From an uncultured Mediterraneibacter sp. (GTDB lineage: Bacteria; Bacillota; Clostridia; Lachnospirales; Lachnospiraceae), in assembly GCA_944377745.1 (NCBI GenBank), contig CALWFV010000024.1, positions 1 to 48,927 on the forward strand: a stretch of DNA of 48,927 bases. The letters are read 5' to 3'. The notes below the pieces were generated by a model that saw only the letters and a program-made list of their open reading frames with translations, made no database searches and had not been told where the DNA came from. Positions 14,015 through 22,875 of the stretch are shown in pieces (position 1 is the first letter of the stretch; each line of letters begins with the position of its first letter). The position numbers and the translations under genes were made by a program.

Positions 14015-17000
14015 CTATTCCTCCTTCTTTGATTTCTCATAAAGCATACCGGCATCTTTCTCTCTGTGCAAGATCTGATACAGATCCTCCAGTTCCTGGG
14101 GCTGATAGAAATAAAATCCTTGTATAAAATCGGCATCTGTCCTTCGGACAGCCTCAAGTTCTTCCTGCTTTTCGACGCCTTCCACACAGACCTTCTTACC
14201 GAATTTGTGGCAGGCATAGATGATACTCATGATAAAGTTCATCTTTTCTTTGGACAAGGTGATCTCTCTCATCATTGTGCGGTCCAGTTTTACCAGATCC
14301 GAGGGATACTGCAGGAGCAGTTGGAGGCTGGAATATGCAGTGCCGAAATCATCCAGAGCAAATTTGAGCCCCATTTCCCTGCACGCTTTTACAAACGCTT
14401 CGAACTGTTCCGGCATCTCATTAAAATAAGTCTCTGTCAGTTCGAGCAGGATATTCTCACCCGGCACACCGCTGTATTCCAGTGTCTTCCTGATAAAATC
14501 CAAAAATTTACCATCGATGATCTGCTGATAACTCACATTGACAGATATTTGAAAGTCCGGAAAGATCGTTCGTATCTTCTTGCAGGCGTGAACAGCCTGG
14601 GTGAATACCCATTTTCCCACAGGATTGATCAGGCCATTTTTTTCAAGAGCTGGGATGAACTGCGCGGGCGATATGTCAGTACCCTTGAACTTCCAGCGCA
14701 GGAGAGTCTCTCCTCCATATATTTTTCCGTCTGCTGCAGTCACCTGAGGCTGAATCACTATTCTGAAATCTTCAAAACTATTATTTATACAACGGTTCAG
14801 AGCAGCATCAAGTTCAGACTGGTATTTGTAATTTTCGGCCATTTCAGGTGAAAACTCCACAAATCGTTTTCCCTTTGCCTCCTTCGCTGCATTCAGCAGG
14901 ACGGAGGCATTCTCCACCAGCTCCTGCACTGTTTTTCCATCTCGCGGACTTCTCAGCACTCCCATGGAGCAGGGGTAAATAATCGGAATCTGATACTGGT
15001 TATATATGTCTTTTACAATGCTCCAGACCTCGTTTACAATGCTTTCCGGATCTTCCATCTGCTTTGAAAAAATGATAAAATGAACCCCTTCCAGGCGCAT
15101 AATTCTGAAAGTATGTCCCAGCTTCTGATGTATCCGGATGATGATATCCCACAGAATCGAATCACCTTTCTCTCTGCCAAGAAGCTGATTGATGATGGAG
15201 AAATTGTTAAGAGAAAAACAGAGGAAAATCTGCTCCTGCCCCCCTTTGCTGTGCTTTCTGATCTCGTCCAGGGCAAAGGAGAGGTTTTTCATACTCAAAT
15301 CTATTGCCGGCAGTTCCTCATTATTGGAAAAGGTAAGCGTTCCGGCAAGAAAGTAAGGTTTTGTCTTTTTCTTATTCCATTTTATAATACTCTGGTACTG
15401 GATCCATACCGGTTTTCCGTCCGCGTTATATATACGGAAATGGGAGCTGTTCCAGTCCCGTTTTTCCGCCAGAATATGGGCCTTTTCTTCCGTGTAGCGC
15501 TTGATATCGCATTTGACGATTCGTTGTTCTAATATAGAAATAAAATCATAAACAAGATTGTCGGAGAAATTAAATTCCTTTTTCAGGCTGTCAGAGATAT
15601 AGTATACCTTTCGCCTGACATCGCCGAAGAAATAAAAGGACTGTGACACATCTGGAGCGACAGCGCGGAAGAAAGTATCTGCGTCAAAAAAGTACTCTTT
15701 GATAAAACGGAAGAATGCATTTCCCTCTCTGAGTTTTTCTTCTTCCTTCAGTCTGTTTTTTTTCAGACTGAGCAGCCGGCCCTTCAATGAATTGCTGCTG
15801 GCATAGAACTTCTCTTTTTCCTCAATCATCTTCTGATCGGCTATCTTTATAAGACTGTAAAGATCTTTTTCCTCATCTGTAACCCATACACTGCCGATGG
15901 ACAGGCTGTAATTGTTTTCCATCATTTTACGCTGAAGGAGATCAAGTTTGATCTCAAATGCGCTTTCCTCATCACAATGGGCTAAGACCAGGAATTCATC
16001 ACCACCGACACGGAAGACCTCTTCTGCTGAGAACACGCTTACCAGCGTATCATACACAGCAATGATTACCTTGTCTCCCCCTTTATGTCCCTGGAGATCA
16101 TTGATGACTTTCAAGCCATTAATATCACAGAGAACGATGCCTATTGGGCATGCAAGCTTCTTTTCTTCTATATATTTACGTGTTGCATGTCTGTTCAGGG
16201 CATTGCTGAGCTGATCATGATAGCTGAGGTATTCAAAATGCCTTTGCAGATCTCTGCGTTCCAGCAGAGTAACTACAAAATGTGACAGTATCCTTCCCAT
16301 TAGTATAACATTCATCGGTGAATCAACTTCCGGATCGTCAAGTCTCAGAAATCCGTGAAGTTCCATTCGGGATAAGAGCGGCACAAGGATTATAGAATGG
16401 CTGTTGGGGGATTCAAGCTTTTCTGCCAGCCCTGGATTCTCTTCCCTGAAACCGTCAATATCAGTAATCAATACAGAGCCGCCGTAGCAGGCGTCTCTAT
16501 ACCAGTTCCACAGATCCGACAGATTTGAATCGCTGTTCTCCGCATTTCCCGATTTTTTTTCGGCATCTTCTTTCCCTGATATCCAGCTGTAATTGTGAGC
16601 CAACTGTTTCGCTGTTCTCCCCTCATAGATGTCTGCGCGGGAGCATTTCAGCTTTTCCCCTGCCGTCTGCAGCATGGTATTCAGCGATTCATCCGGGTCA
16701 GAAACTGCATTTGCCTGAACGAGACAGGCATCTATCAGCGCCTCACAGTGCAGCAGACTATTTATAGAAAGAGCATCCCTTTTTATATCCACGGCAATCT
16801 TCATACGGCATTTCATACCTTCCCACAGTATCAGGGTATCTTTCAAGAGGAACGGATGACGTGGAACCGAGCCGCCCCATTCAGTAATTTCCTCTTCCTC
16901 AGGAACGAAAGTATTACAGAATGGACATGGCTCAGAGCGGCCCTGCAGCACCATATAGCATTTTTGTTCAGAATAGTCCTCTCTTTTATCAATCGAGAAT

Positions 17001-17104
17001 TTATCCATAGCGTACCGGTTCATATAAATTAAATTATTTGTTTCTGTCTCGGTCACATAGACAATCTCGTTTAAGTCTTCCAGATATTCCCACGGTGCTT
17101 TCAT
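14015..17104 (-). CDS. Large PAS/GAF/GGDEF/EAL c-di-GMP phosphodiesterase-type protein
   Basis: A soluble protein of 1029 residues from ATG 17104 (GGAGG 11 bases upstream; an ATG at 17119 or 17197 is possible but poorly supported). Domains in rough order: PAS (1-90, including CPFC), GAF-like (110-280), GGDEF (295-455) with intact RVGGDEF, PAS (about 500-600), a second GGDEF that is degenerate (RLEGVHF), and EAL (775-1015). In the EAL domain the motif reads ETLLR instead of EALLR, with NVS, LELTE, DDFGTAYSS, VKLDR and EGVE retained, so hydrolysis of c-di-GMP is plausible. First gene of an operon with PilZ and GGDEF proteins. Whether the first GGDEF is a synthase or a GTP sensor is open. Confidence 0.85.
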   Translation of the reverse strand: MKAPWEYLEDLNEIVYVTETETNNLIYMNRYAMDKFSIDKREDYSEQKCYMVLQGRSEPCPFCNTFVPEEEEITEWGGSVPRHPFLLKDTLILWEGMKCRMKIAVDIKRDALSINSLLHCEALIDACLVQANAVSDPDESLNTMLQTAGEKLKCSRADIYEGRTAKQLAHNYSWISGKEDAEKKSGNAENSDSNLSDLWNWYRDACYGGSVLITDIDGFREENPGLAEKLESPNSHSIILVPLLSRMELHGFLRLDDPEVDSPMNVILMGRILSHFVVTLLERRDLQRHFEYLSYHDQLSNALNRHATRKYIEEKKLACPIGIVLCDINGLKVINDLQGHKGGDKVIIAVYDTLVSVFSAEEVFRVGGDEFLVLAHCDEESAFEIKLDLLQRKMMENNYSLSIGSVWVTDEEKDLYSLIKIADQKMIEEKEKFYASSNSLKGRLLSLKKNRLKEEEKLREGNAFFRFIKEYFFDADTFFRAVAPDVSQSFYFFGDVRRKVYYISDSLKKEFNFSDNLVYDFISILEQRIVKCDIKRYTEEKAHILAEKRDWNSSHFRIYNADGKPVWIQYQSIIKWNKKKTKPYFLAGTLTFSNNEELPAIDLSMKNLSFALDEIRKHSKGGQEQIFLCFSLNNFSIINQLLGREKGDSILWDIIIRIHQKLGHTFRIMRLEGVHFIIFSKQMEDPESIVNEVWSIVKDIYNQYQIPIIYPCSMGVLRSPRDGKTVQELVENASVLLNAAKEAKGKRFVEFSPEMAENYKYQSELDAALNRCINNSFEDFRIVIQPQVTAADGKIYGGETLLRWKFKGTDISPAQFIPALEKNGLINPVGKWVFTQAVHACKKIRTIFPDFQISVNVSYQQIIDGKFLDFIRKTLEYSGVPGENILLELTETYFNEMPEQFEAFVKACREMGLKFALDDFGTAYSSLQLLLQYPSDLVKLDRTMMREITLSKEKMNFIMSIIYACHKFGKKVCVEGVEKQEELEAVRRTDADFIQGFYFYQPQELEDLYQILHREKDAGMLYEKSKKEE

Positions 17105-17303
17105 GTAAACAGAGTCCTCCATACTTTGCGTTGTCTTTTGTCTGTTCAATAGATATAGATTAAGGAAACACAGTCCTTTTTGTGTAAAGCCAAACAAAAA
17201 TGCCTACAAACAAAAAGAAAAGGAATCCATTAACATTAATTTTACATCAATTACTTATCATTTAAAAGAAAAAATTTAGACTTTTGCAGAAATTTTCATA
17301 AAA

Positions 17304-17332
17304 TTGAATAATCCTATCTCTTGTGATAATAT
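17304..17332 (+). promoter_or_regulatory. ktrB-ktrA promoter
   Basis: TTGAAT (17304-17309), 17 bp, TAATAT (17327-17332), with TG one base before the -10. The leader to the start codon is only about 30 bases, so there is no room for a c-di-AMP riboswitch. Confidence 0.7.
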
Positions 17333-17370
17333 AAAAATCAGGTCATACAAAACAGGAGACAAATAGAAGA

Positions 17371-18756
17371 ATGAAAGAAAATGCAAAAAGTCAGAGGAAG
17401 ATCAGGCTCAGTACGATGCAGATCATTGCTCTGGGATTCTTCGGCGTGATCTTCCTCGGCGGAATCATACTCTGGCTTCCGGTGTGCAATCAGAAGCCCA
17501 TCGGATTTGTGGATGCTCTGTTCACCTCCGTGACTTCCGTGTGCGTGACAGGGCTGGTCACGGTGGTGCCGGCGGAGCAGTTTACGCTTTTTGGAAAGAT
17601 CATGGTACTGATCCTGATACAGATCGGAGGTCTGGGCGTGATCGCCTGTACGACTGCCTTTTTTCTTCTGCTCAATAAGAAGATCACGATGAAGGGAAGG
17701 ATCCTGATTCAGCAGGCGTACGGTCTGGATACGCTGTCGGGGATCGTCCGCTTTATCATTCGGATCCTGAAAGGAACGTTTCTCGTGGAGGGGATCGGAG
17801 CAGTCCTTTTTTCAATCCGGTTTGTTCCGGAATTCGGAGTTGTGAGAGGAATCTGGTACGGAGTGTTCCATTCGGTGTCGGCATTCTGCAACGCCGGGAT
17901 CGACATCATAGGGGACAGCAGTTTTCAGCGGTATGTGGATTCGCCGCTGATGAACTTTACTACCATGTTTCTTATCGTGATGGGAGGCCTCGGTTTTCCG
18001 GTATGGTATGATGTGATCTCCACTGTCAGGCAGGAGGGCGGAAAACATGTGCCCCGGCGAAGGATCTTTACCAGACTGGGACTTCAGAGCAAGATCGTCC
18101 TGACAATGACAGTGTTTCTTATTTTAGCGGGAACTCTGGGTTTCTTTCTCCTGGAATATCACAATCCGGATACAATGGGAAACCTGAGCGCCCCCGGGAA
18201 GGTGCTGGCGTCTGCTTTCCAGTCCGTCACCACACGTACCGCCGGATATGCTTCCGTGTCTCAGGCGGGGCTGACCGACAGCTCAAAGATGCTGGGGTGT
18301 ATCCTGATGTTTATTGGCGGTTCTCCGGCGGGAACGGCCGGCGGGATCAAGACGACTACGACAGCGATGCTGCTGCTGACGGCAGTCTCTGTTCTGAGAG
18401 GGCGGAGAGACACGGAGTGCTTCGGCAGACGGATTGACGCGGGGACCGTGAGATCCGGCATCACGATCATGCTGCTCACGTTCCTGTTCTGGCTCGCAGG
18501 TGTGGCGGCACTCTCTGTATTTGAGCCGGGAACCGATTTCATCGATCTGATGTACGAGGCTTCGTCCGCAATCGGAACGGTGGGGCTTTCCGCGGATCTT
18601 ACCCCGAATCTTACGACAGCCAGTCAGATCGTGTTGATGATCATGATGTATGCGGGCAGGATCGGTCCGGTGACGATGGCGCTCGTGTTTGCGGGAAGAG
18701 CGGATAAAAGCGTACAGTTCCGGGAACTTCCGGAAAAGAAGATCATGATTGGATAG
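17371..18756 (+). CDS. ktrB: Ktr/Trk potassium uptake channel subunit
   Basis: A 461-residue membrane protein of the TrkH/KtrB family that conducts potassium (with sodium or proton coupling) into the cell. The four pore loops are visible: TSVTSVCVTGL (near 51), SAFCNAGID, QSVTTRTAGYASV and SSAIGTVGLSADL. The predicted eight membrane segments plus pore helices and the length match KtrB. It needs the cytosolic RCK subunit, encoded 29 bases downstream. AGGAG lies before the ATG and a sigma-A promoter at 17304-17332. Assignment to KtrB rather than TrkH rests on length and on the short single-RCK partner. Confidence 0.88.
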   Translation: MKENAKSQRKIRLSTMQIIALGFFGVIFLGGIILWLPVCNQKPIGFVDALFTSVTSVCVTGLVTVVPAEQFTLFGKIMVLILIQIGGLGVIACTTAFFLLLNKKITMKGRILIQQAYGLDTLSGIVRFIIRILKGTFLVEGIGAVLFSIRFVPEFGVVRGIWYGVFHSVSAFCNAGIDIIGDSSFQRYVDSPLMNFTTMFLIVMGGLGFPVWYDVISTVRQEGGKHVPRRRIFTRLGLQSKIVLTMTVFLILAGTLGFFLLEYHNPDTMGNLSAPGKVLASAFQSVTTRTAGYASVSQAGLTDSSKMLGCILMFIGGSPAGTAGGIKTTTTAMLLLTAVSVLRGRRDTECFGRRIDAGTVRSGITIMLLTFLFWLAGVAALSVFEPGTDFIDLMYEASSAIGTVGLSADLTPNLTTASQIVLMIMMYAGRIGPVTMALVFAGRADKSVQFRELPEKKIMIG

Positions 18757-18785
18757 AAGATTATTCAGGGGCAGAAGGAGAAAAG

Positions 18786-19448
18786 ATGATGAACAGACAA
18801 TTTGCGGTGCTGGGACTTGGAAGTTTCGGATGGAGTGTGGCGCTCACTCTTGAGAAAATGGGCTGTGACGTCCTGGCTGTTGACGATTCCTTTGAGAAGA
18901 TACAGGAAATATCGGAGCAGGTATCCTATGCGGTAAAGGCTGACGTCTCGGACCCGGAGGCACTTCAGGCGCTCGGCGGAAGAAATCTGGACGGAGCTGT
19001 GGTTGCGGTCTCGGAGAATTTTGAAGCCAGCATTATGGCGACCATGATCTGCAAGGAGATGGGGATACCAAAAGTGCTGGCAAAGGCAAAGGACACGCTC
19101 CAGGGCACGATATTAAAGAAAGTCGGAGCGGACGCGGTAGTCTACCCGGAGATCGAGATGGGAAGCCGAGTGGCGAAAAACCTGGTGGCGCGGGAGTTCA
19201 CCGACTGGATCGAGCTGTCCGATGATTACAGTCTTGTGGAGGCGGCGGTCCCGAAAAGCTGGGTCGGGAAATGCCTTGCGGAACTGAAGGTAAGGGAGCG
19301 GTTTGACGTGAATGTGGTGGGGATCATCCTGAACGGAGAGGTTGACGTGACCTTTGATCCTCAGAAGCCGCTTCCGGCAGAGGGCATCCTGATCCTGATC
19401 GGGGCGAACGATGTACTGGAAAAATTTGACGCGAAAGGGAATAAATGA
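18786..19448 (+). CDS. ktrA: Ktr potassium uptake regulatory (RCK) subunit
   Basis: A 220-residue RCK protein that forms an octameric ring under KtrB and gates it with nucleotide and probably c-di-AMP. The Rossmann part shows LGLGSFGWSVALTLEKMGCD (residues 8-27), DDSFEKIQ and the acidic KADVSDPEAL; the C-terminal RCK_C domain begins near 140 (SLVEAAVPKSWVGKCL). Normal length. AAGGAG precedes the ATG. Its stop overlaps the start of the rRNA methyltransferase gene (ATGATGA), suggesting coupling of the three genes. Confidence 0.88.
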   Translation: MMNRQFAVLGLGSFGWSVALTLEKMGCDVLAVDDSFEKIQEISEQVSYAVKADVSDPEALQALGGRNLDGAVVAVSENFEASIMATMICKEMGIPKVLAKAKDTLQGTILKKVGADAVVYPEIEMGSRVAKNLVAREFTDWIELSDDYSLVEAAVPKSWVGKCLAELKVRERFDVNVVGIILNGEVDVTFDPQKPLPAEGILILIGANDVLEKFDAKGNK

Positions 19449-20269
19449 TGATCACAAGTACAGGCAATGCACAGGTAAAAGAACTGGTGCGGCTGATGAA
19501 AAAGAGAAGAGCGAGGGATGAAGCAGGCGTGTTTCTTGTGGAAGGACCGCGGATGGCAGGAGAGCTCCTTGAGGATCCGGAATGGCGAGGGCAGATCGAA
19601 AAAATCTGGATTTCGGAGAGTTATGCAAGACGACATGAGAGCGGCGCGAATGCCGGGGAAAAGGCTTCGTCCTCGCTGGATGGATGCAGAACGGAATTGC
19701 TCCCAGATACGGTATTTGCCCATGTCTCGGATACGAAGACGCCCCAGGGGATTCTTGCCGTTGTCCGGAGACGGGAATACAGTATGCAGGATATTCTGGG
19801 GTGGAATCCGGGAAAGGCCCTGGTGGCTGTCCTCGATAATCTGCAGGACCCCGGGAATATGGGGACGATCTTCCGGACCGCGGAGGCGGCCGGGGCAACC
19901 GGTATCCTTATGAGCAGAGATTGCGTGGACATCTATAATCCGAAAGTCGTGCGGTCTACCATGGGAGCTCTGCTGCGTATGCCGTTCCTCTGCGCGGAGG
20001 ATCTTCCGCCGGCGATGGAGGATCTGAAGAAGGCAGGGATCCGTGTGTACGCGGCACATCTTGAGGGAAAAGAGTTTTATGACCGGGAGGATTACCGGAG
20101 GGGAACGGCTTTCATGATCGGGAATGAGGGAAATGGCCTGAGGGAGGAAATTGCCCGGACCGCAGACTGCCGGATTCTGATCCCGATGGAGGGAAAAGCA
20201 GAGTCTCTGAATGCTGCCGTGGCGGCTTCCATTCTCATGTATGAGGCTTCCAGACAGAGAAGGGATTAA
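19445..20269 (+). CDS. SpoU/TrmH family RNA 2'-O-methyltransferase
   Basis: A 274-residue SPOUT methyltransferase of the TrmH/RlmB group, which transfers a methyl group from S-adenosylmethionine to a ribose 2'-OH of rRNA or tRNA. N-terminal substrate-binding domain (KELVRLMKKRRARDEAGVFL), then the knotted catalytic domain with LDNLQDPGNMGTIFRTAEAA (motif 1, about residue 132), FMIGNEGNGLREEI (motif 2) and IPMEGKAESLNAAVAASI (motif 3). The precise target nucleotide cannot be told. It overlaps ktrA by four bases; two ATG codons in tandem (19445 and 19448) could both start it. Confidence 0.88.
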   Translation: MMITSTGNAQVKELVRLMKKRRARDEAGVFLVEGPRMAGELLEDPEWRGQIEKIWISESYARRHESGANAGEKASSSLDGCRTELLPDTVFAHVSDTKTPQGILAVVRRREYSMQDILGWNPGKALVAVLDNLQDPGNMGTIFRTAEAAGATGILMSRDCVDIYNPKVVRSTMGALLRMPFLCAEDLPPAMEDLKKAGIRVYAAHLEGKEFYDREDYRRGTAFMIGNEGNGLREEIARTADCRILIPMEGKAESLNAAVAASILMYEASRQRRD

Positions 20270-20274
20270 TATTT

Positions 20275-20314
20275 ATGCAAAGTATTGCATTTTTATGCAT
20301 AAGTGTAGTATACT
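20275..20314 (+). promoter_or_regulatory. argF promoter with ArgR-box-like palindrome
   Basis: TTGCAT (20285-20290), 18 bp, TATACT (20309-20314). A perfect inverted repeat ATGCAA-AGTA-TTGCAT (20275-20290) covers the -35, and a second half (ATGCAT, 20295-20300) sits in the spacer. AT-rich, roughly 16-18 bp boxes in tandem are the usual form of ArgR sites, and the gene downstream is an arginine enzyme. Repressor identity is inferred. Confidence 0.55.
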
Positions 20315-20486
20315 AACAGAGTCAGACAGAGGTGTATGGGTTTTACACCTGATTGTTACCTGTATGTACGCTCGTTGTGCTGGCACGATCCAGTCCTGCT
20401 CTCCGCGTCAGGACCGCTTGCGGGGCGTTGAGACTGTGACGTTGATAATGCATATATATTAGTAAATAGAGAAAGGAATATAAGTC
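20315..20486 (+). other. Structured argF leader
   Basis: About 165 bases of untranslated leader. Hairpins seen: AGGTGTA/TACACCT near 20330-20352 and GTCCTG/CAGGAC near 20391-20415, the latter nested between CAGTC and GACTG. Its middle is GC-rich compared with the flanks. No terminator T run and no riboswitch I recognise. Confidence 0.4.
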
Positions 20487-21479
20487 ATGGATTTAAAAGG
20501 AAGGAACTTTTTGACACTGAAAGATTTTACCCCGGAGGAGATCACCTATCTGATCGATCTCTCGGCTGAAGTGAAGGAGAAAAAGAAACAGGGTGTACCG
20601 GTGGACAATTATAAAGGAAAGAACGTTGCACTGATCTTTGAAAAAGACAGCACCAGGACCCGCTGCGCATTCGAGGTGGCTGCTCATGATATGGGAATGG
20701 GAACTACATATCTCGGACCGACGGGCTCTCAGATGGGAAAGAAAGAGAGCATCGAGGATACCGCCAGGGTCCTGGGAAGAATGTTCGACGGGATCGAGTA
20801 CCGCGGGTTCGGACAGGAGATCGTGGAGGAACTGGCGAAATATGCAGGCGTGCCTGTATGGAACGGCCTGACCAACGAATATCATCCTACACAGATGCTG
20901 GCGGATATGCTGACAATCCGCGAGAATTTCGGAAAGCTGAAAGGGCTGAAGCTGGTCTATATGGGAGACGCCCGCTATAATATGGGGAATTCTCTGATGG
21001 TGGCCTGCTCCAAGCTGGGGCTGGATTTCGTGGCCTGCACGACAAAGGAATACTTCCCGAACGAAGAACTTGTAAAGACATGTCAGCGATATGCGGCTGA
21101 GTCCGGTTCCACCATTACGTTGACAGAAGATGTGATGGAGGGGACAAAGGACGCTGACGTTATATACACCGATGTGTGGGTTTCCATGGGCGAGCCCGAC
21201 GAAGTATGGGAGAAGAGGATCCGCGAGTTGACGCCTTATAAGGTGACGAAAGAGGTTATGGCAAATGCGAAGGATACAGCAATCTTTCTGCACTGCCTCC
21301 CGGCCTTCCACGATCTGAAGACAAAGATCGGGAAAGAGATGGGAGAGCGCTTTGGGATCACTGATATGGAAGTGACGGACGAAGTGTTTGAGTCAGCTCA
21401 GTCCAAGGTGTTTGATGAAGCGGAGAACAGGATGCATACCATCAAGGCAGTCATGATGGCGACGCTTGAAAAATCCTGA
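20487..21479 (+). CDS. argF: Ornithine carbamoyltransferase
   Basis: A 330-residue enzyme making citrulline from ornithine and carbamoyl phosphate in arginine synthesis (or running in reverse in the deiminase pathway). Carbamoyl-phosphate site [13 protein letters not shown] (near residue 51) and [12 protein letters not shown]; ornithine site DVWVSMGE and HCLPAFHD near 270. Full length. AAAGGAA precedes the ATG. No arcA or arcC neighbour is present and an ArgR-like box overlaps the promoter, which favours the biosynthetic role, but arcB cannot be excluded. The gene is followed by a large structured element instead of a simple terminator. Confidence 0.92.
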   Translation: MDLKGRNFLTLKDFTPEEITYLIDLSAEVKEKKKQGVPVDNYKGKNVALIFEKDSTRTRCAFEVAAHDMGMGTTYLGPTGSQMGKKESIEDTARVLGRMFDGIEYRGFGQEIVEELAKYAGVPVWNGLTNEYHPTQMLADMLTIRENFGKLKGLKLVYMGDARYNMGNSLMVACSKLGLDFVACTTKEYFPNEELVKTCQRYAAESGSTITLTEDVMEGTKDADVIYTDVWVSMGEPDEVWEKRIRELTPYKVTKEVMANAKDTAIFLHCLPAFHDLKTKIGKEMGERFGITDMEVTDEVFESAQSKVFDEAENRMHTIKAVMMATLEKS

Positions 21480-21500
21480 ATATTCTGAAAATTTTTCCGA

Positions 21501-21685
21501 CTGTGCGGTTGCGATCTGATAATCCATTTGCATGCAATTTATTGCAATGCCAATGGATTATCGGATCTGCAACCCACTTATCAATGAGCAAAAAGCGGAT
21601 GCGTCAGCAGACGCAGGAGTGCGTTAGCACGATTTTGCGAATGGATAAGTGGGTTGGATGATTTTTGAATCATCCAACCGCACAG
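21501..21685. repeat. 185 bp multi-stem palindromic element
   Basis: Bounded by an 11 bp perfect inverted repeat (21501-21511 with 21675-21685, CTGTGCGGTTG/CAACCGCACAG). Inside lie an 11 bp stem (21518-21528 with 21552-21562) extended by a GCAA/TTGC tip, a 13 bp stem (21570-21582 with 21644-21656) holding two small hairpins (21600-21615 and 21619-21630), and a 12 bp stem (21652-21663 with 21668-21679) that competes with both the 13 bp stem and the outer stem. It contains no gene. It may be a mobile palindromic repeat or a structured RNA at the end of argF. Confidence 0.75.
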
Positions 21686-21701
21686 ATGGAAATCTTATGC
21701 G

Positions 21702-21742
21702 AAAGGTGCCGGTCACTTATGAAAAAGTGTCAGGCACCTTTT
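21702..21742. repeat. REP-like inverted repeat upstream of birA
   Basis: Arms AAAGGTGCC and GGCACCTTTT with partly paired inner parts (GGTCACTT and AAGTGTC). The GGTGCC/GGCACC tips are shared with the palindrome at 22784-22843, suggesting a family of short interspersed palindromes. The birA start lies 37 bases downstream. Confidence 0.6.
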
Positions 21743-21778
21743 GGGGTGAATTATCAGACATTAATTTGGAGGAAACTT

Positions 21779-22759
21779 GTGAAGACTGAAATCTTGAAAA
21801 TGCTCCGGGAAACGGATGATTACGTATCGGGGCAGCAGATCTGCGGAAAACTGGGAGTCTCCAGGACTGCAGTGTGGAAGGTGATCCGGCAGCTTCAGGA
21901 AGAGGGGTACCAGATTGAGGCTGTGAGGAACAGAGGATACCGGATCCTGGATGTGCCTGATGTGATGACGCGGGAAGAACTGGAAAGTCTGATGGAGACC
22001 CGCTGGGCAGGCAGGAGGATCTATTATTATCCGGAGACGGATTCTACAAACATCCGGATCCGTCAGCTGGCGGATGAGGGCGCGCCCCACGGGACGCTTG
22101 CCGTGGCGGATATGCAGACTGCCGGCAGGGGGAGACGGGGACGGACCTGGGAATCCCCGGCGGGCTCCAGCATCTATATGTCTATCCTGTTGAGACCGGA
22201 CCTCATGCCATCGGCCGCTCCGCCCCTCACTCTTGTGATGGCGTGCAGTGTGGCGGAAGGGATCATGGACTGCGAGGATGTGAAGGTGCAGATCAAATGG
22301 CCCAACGACGTAATCATAAATGGAAGGAAACTGGTGGGGATCCTGACTGAGATGAGCACGCAGGTGGATTATATCGACCATGTGATCATCGGCGTCGGCA
22401 TCAATGTGAACATGACAGAGTTTCCGGACAGCATCCGGGAGACAGCTTCATCTCTGCGGATCGAGACAGGGCATAAAGTAAGGCGGGCGAAGCTGATCGC
22501 CGCTGTTATGAAAAGATTTGAGGCTGATTATGAGATCTTTATACAGACAGGAGATCTGTCCGGCCTGATGGAGAGATACGGCAGCATGCTCGTGAACCGG
22601 GACAGGGATGTGAGAATCCTCGGGGCAAAAGAAACATATACGGCCCATGCGCTTGGGATTGACCGAAACGGAGAATTGATCGTGCGCCGTGAGGACGGGA
22701 CGGAAGAAAAGATCTCTTCCGGAGAGGTGTCCGTCCGTGGTGTGTATGGATATGTCTGA
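21779..22759 (+). CDS. birA: Bifunctional biotin ligase / biotin operon repressor
   Basis: A 326-residue BirA. The N-terminal winged helix (YVSGQQICGKLGVSRTAVWK, about 18-37) binds DNA. The ligase domain has YPETDSTNIRIRQLADEGAP, GRGRRGRTWESP (biotin-AMP loop, about 117), IKWPNDVIINGRKLVGIL and GVGINVN, followed by the C-terminal SH3-like domain ending near DGTEEKISSGEVSVRGVYGY. It attaches biotin to carboxylase subunits and represses biotin genes. GGAGG sits seven bases before the GTG start at 21779; a longer reading from 21665 would begin inside the upstream palindromic DNA and is rejected. It is flanked on both sides by GGTGCC-type palindromes. Confidence 0.93.
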   Translation: MKTEILKMLRETDDYVSGQQICGKLGVSRTAVWKVIRQLQEEGYQIEAVRNRGYRILDVPDVMTREELESLMETRWAGRRIYYYPETDSTNIRIRQLADEGAPHGTLAVADMQTAGRGRRGRTWESPAGSSIYMSILLRPDLMPSAAPPLTLVMACSVAEGIMDCEDVKVQIKWPNDVIINGRKLVGILTEMSTQVDYIDHVIIGVGINVNMTEFPDSIRETASSLRIETGHKVRRAKLIAAVMKRFEADYEIFIQTGDLSGLMERYGSMLVNRDRDVRILGAKETYTAHALGIDRNGELIVRREDGTEEKISSGEVSVRGVYGYV

Positions 22760-22783
22760 ATTGCCAGAAAACTTTGCTCTGGT

Positions 22784-22843
22784 GGTGCCGTGTACCTTCG
22801 TCACAGGTGCCGTGTACTTTGTACAAAGTACACGGCACCTGTG
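22784..22843. repeat. 42 bp perfect palindrome with a partial third copy
   Basis: CACAGGTGCCGTGTACTTTG (22802-22821), central TA, then the exact reverse complement (22824-22843): 42 bp with no mismatch. A further direct copy of GGTGCCGTGTAC lies at 22784-22795. The tips GGTGCC/GGCACC match the element at 21702-21742. Such short exact palindromes with conserved tips resemble REP elements mobilised by RAYT-type transposases; no RAYT gene is in the window. Confidence 0.8.
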
Positions 22844-22875
22844 AGGGGAAATATTCTGACAGAAAGGAAAATTGT

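Noticed and set aside
17333-17370. c-di-AMP riboswitch before ktrB
   Set aside because: The leader is only about 30 bases, too short for that riboswitch class.
21665-21778. Longer BirA start inside the palindromic DNA
   Set aside because: No ribosome binding site, and known BirA proteins begin at the winged helix; GTG 21779 has GGAGG.
21501-22843. CRISPR array or integron attC cluster
   Set aside because: The palindromes are not regularly spaced repeats with unique spacers, and no cas or integrase gene is present.
22774-22875. N-terminal extension of the small acidic protein reading through the palindrome
   Set aside because: The extra residues are translated palindrome; the ATG at 22876 has its own AGAAAGGA site.
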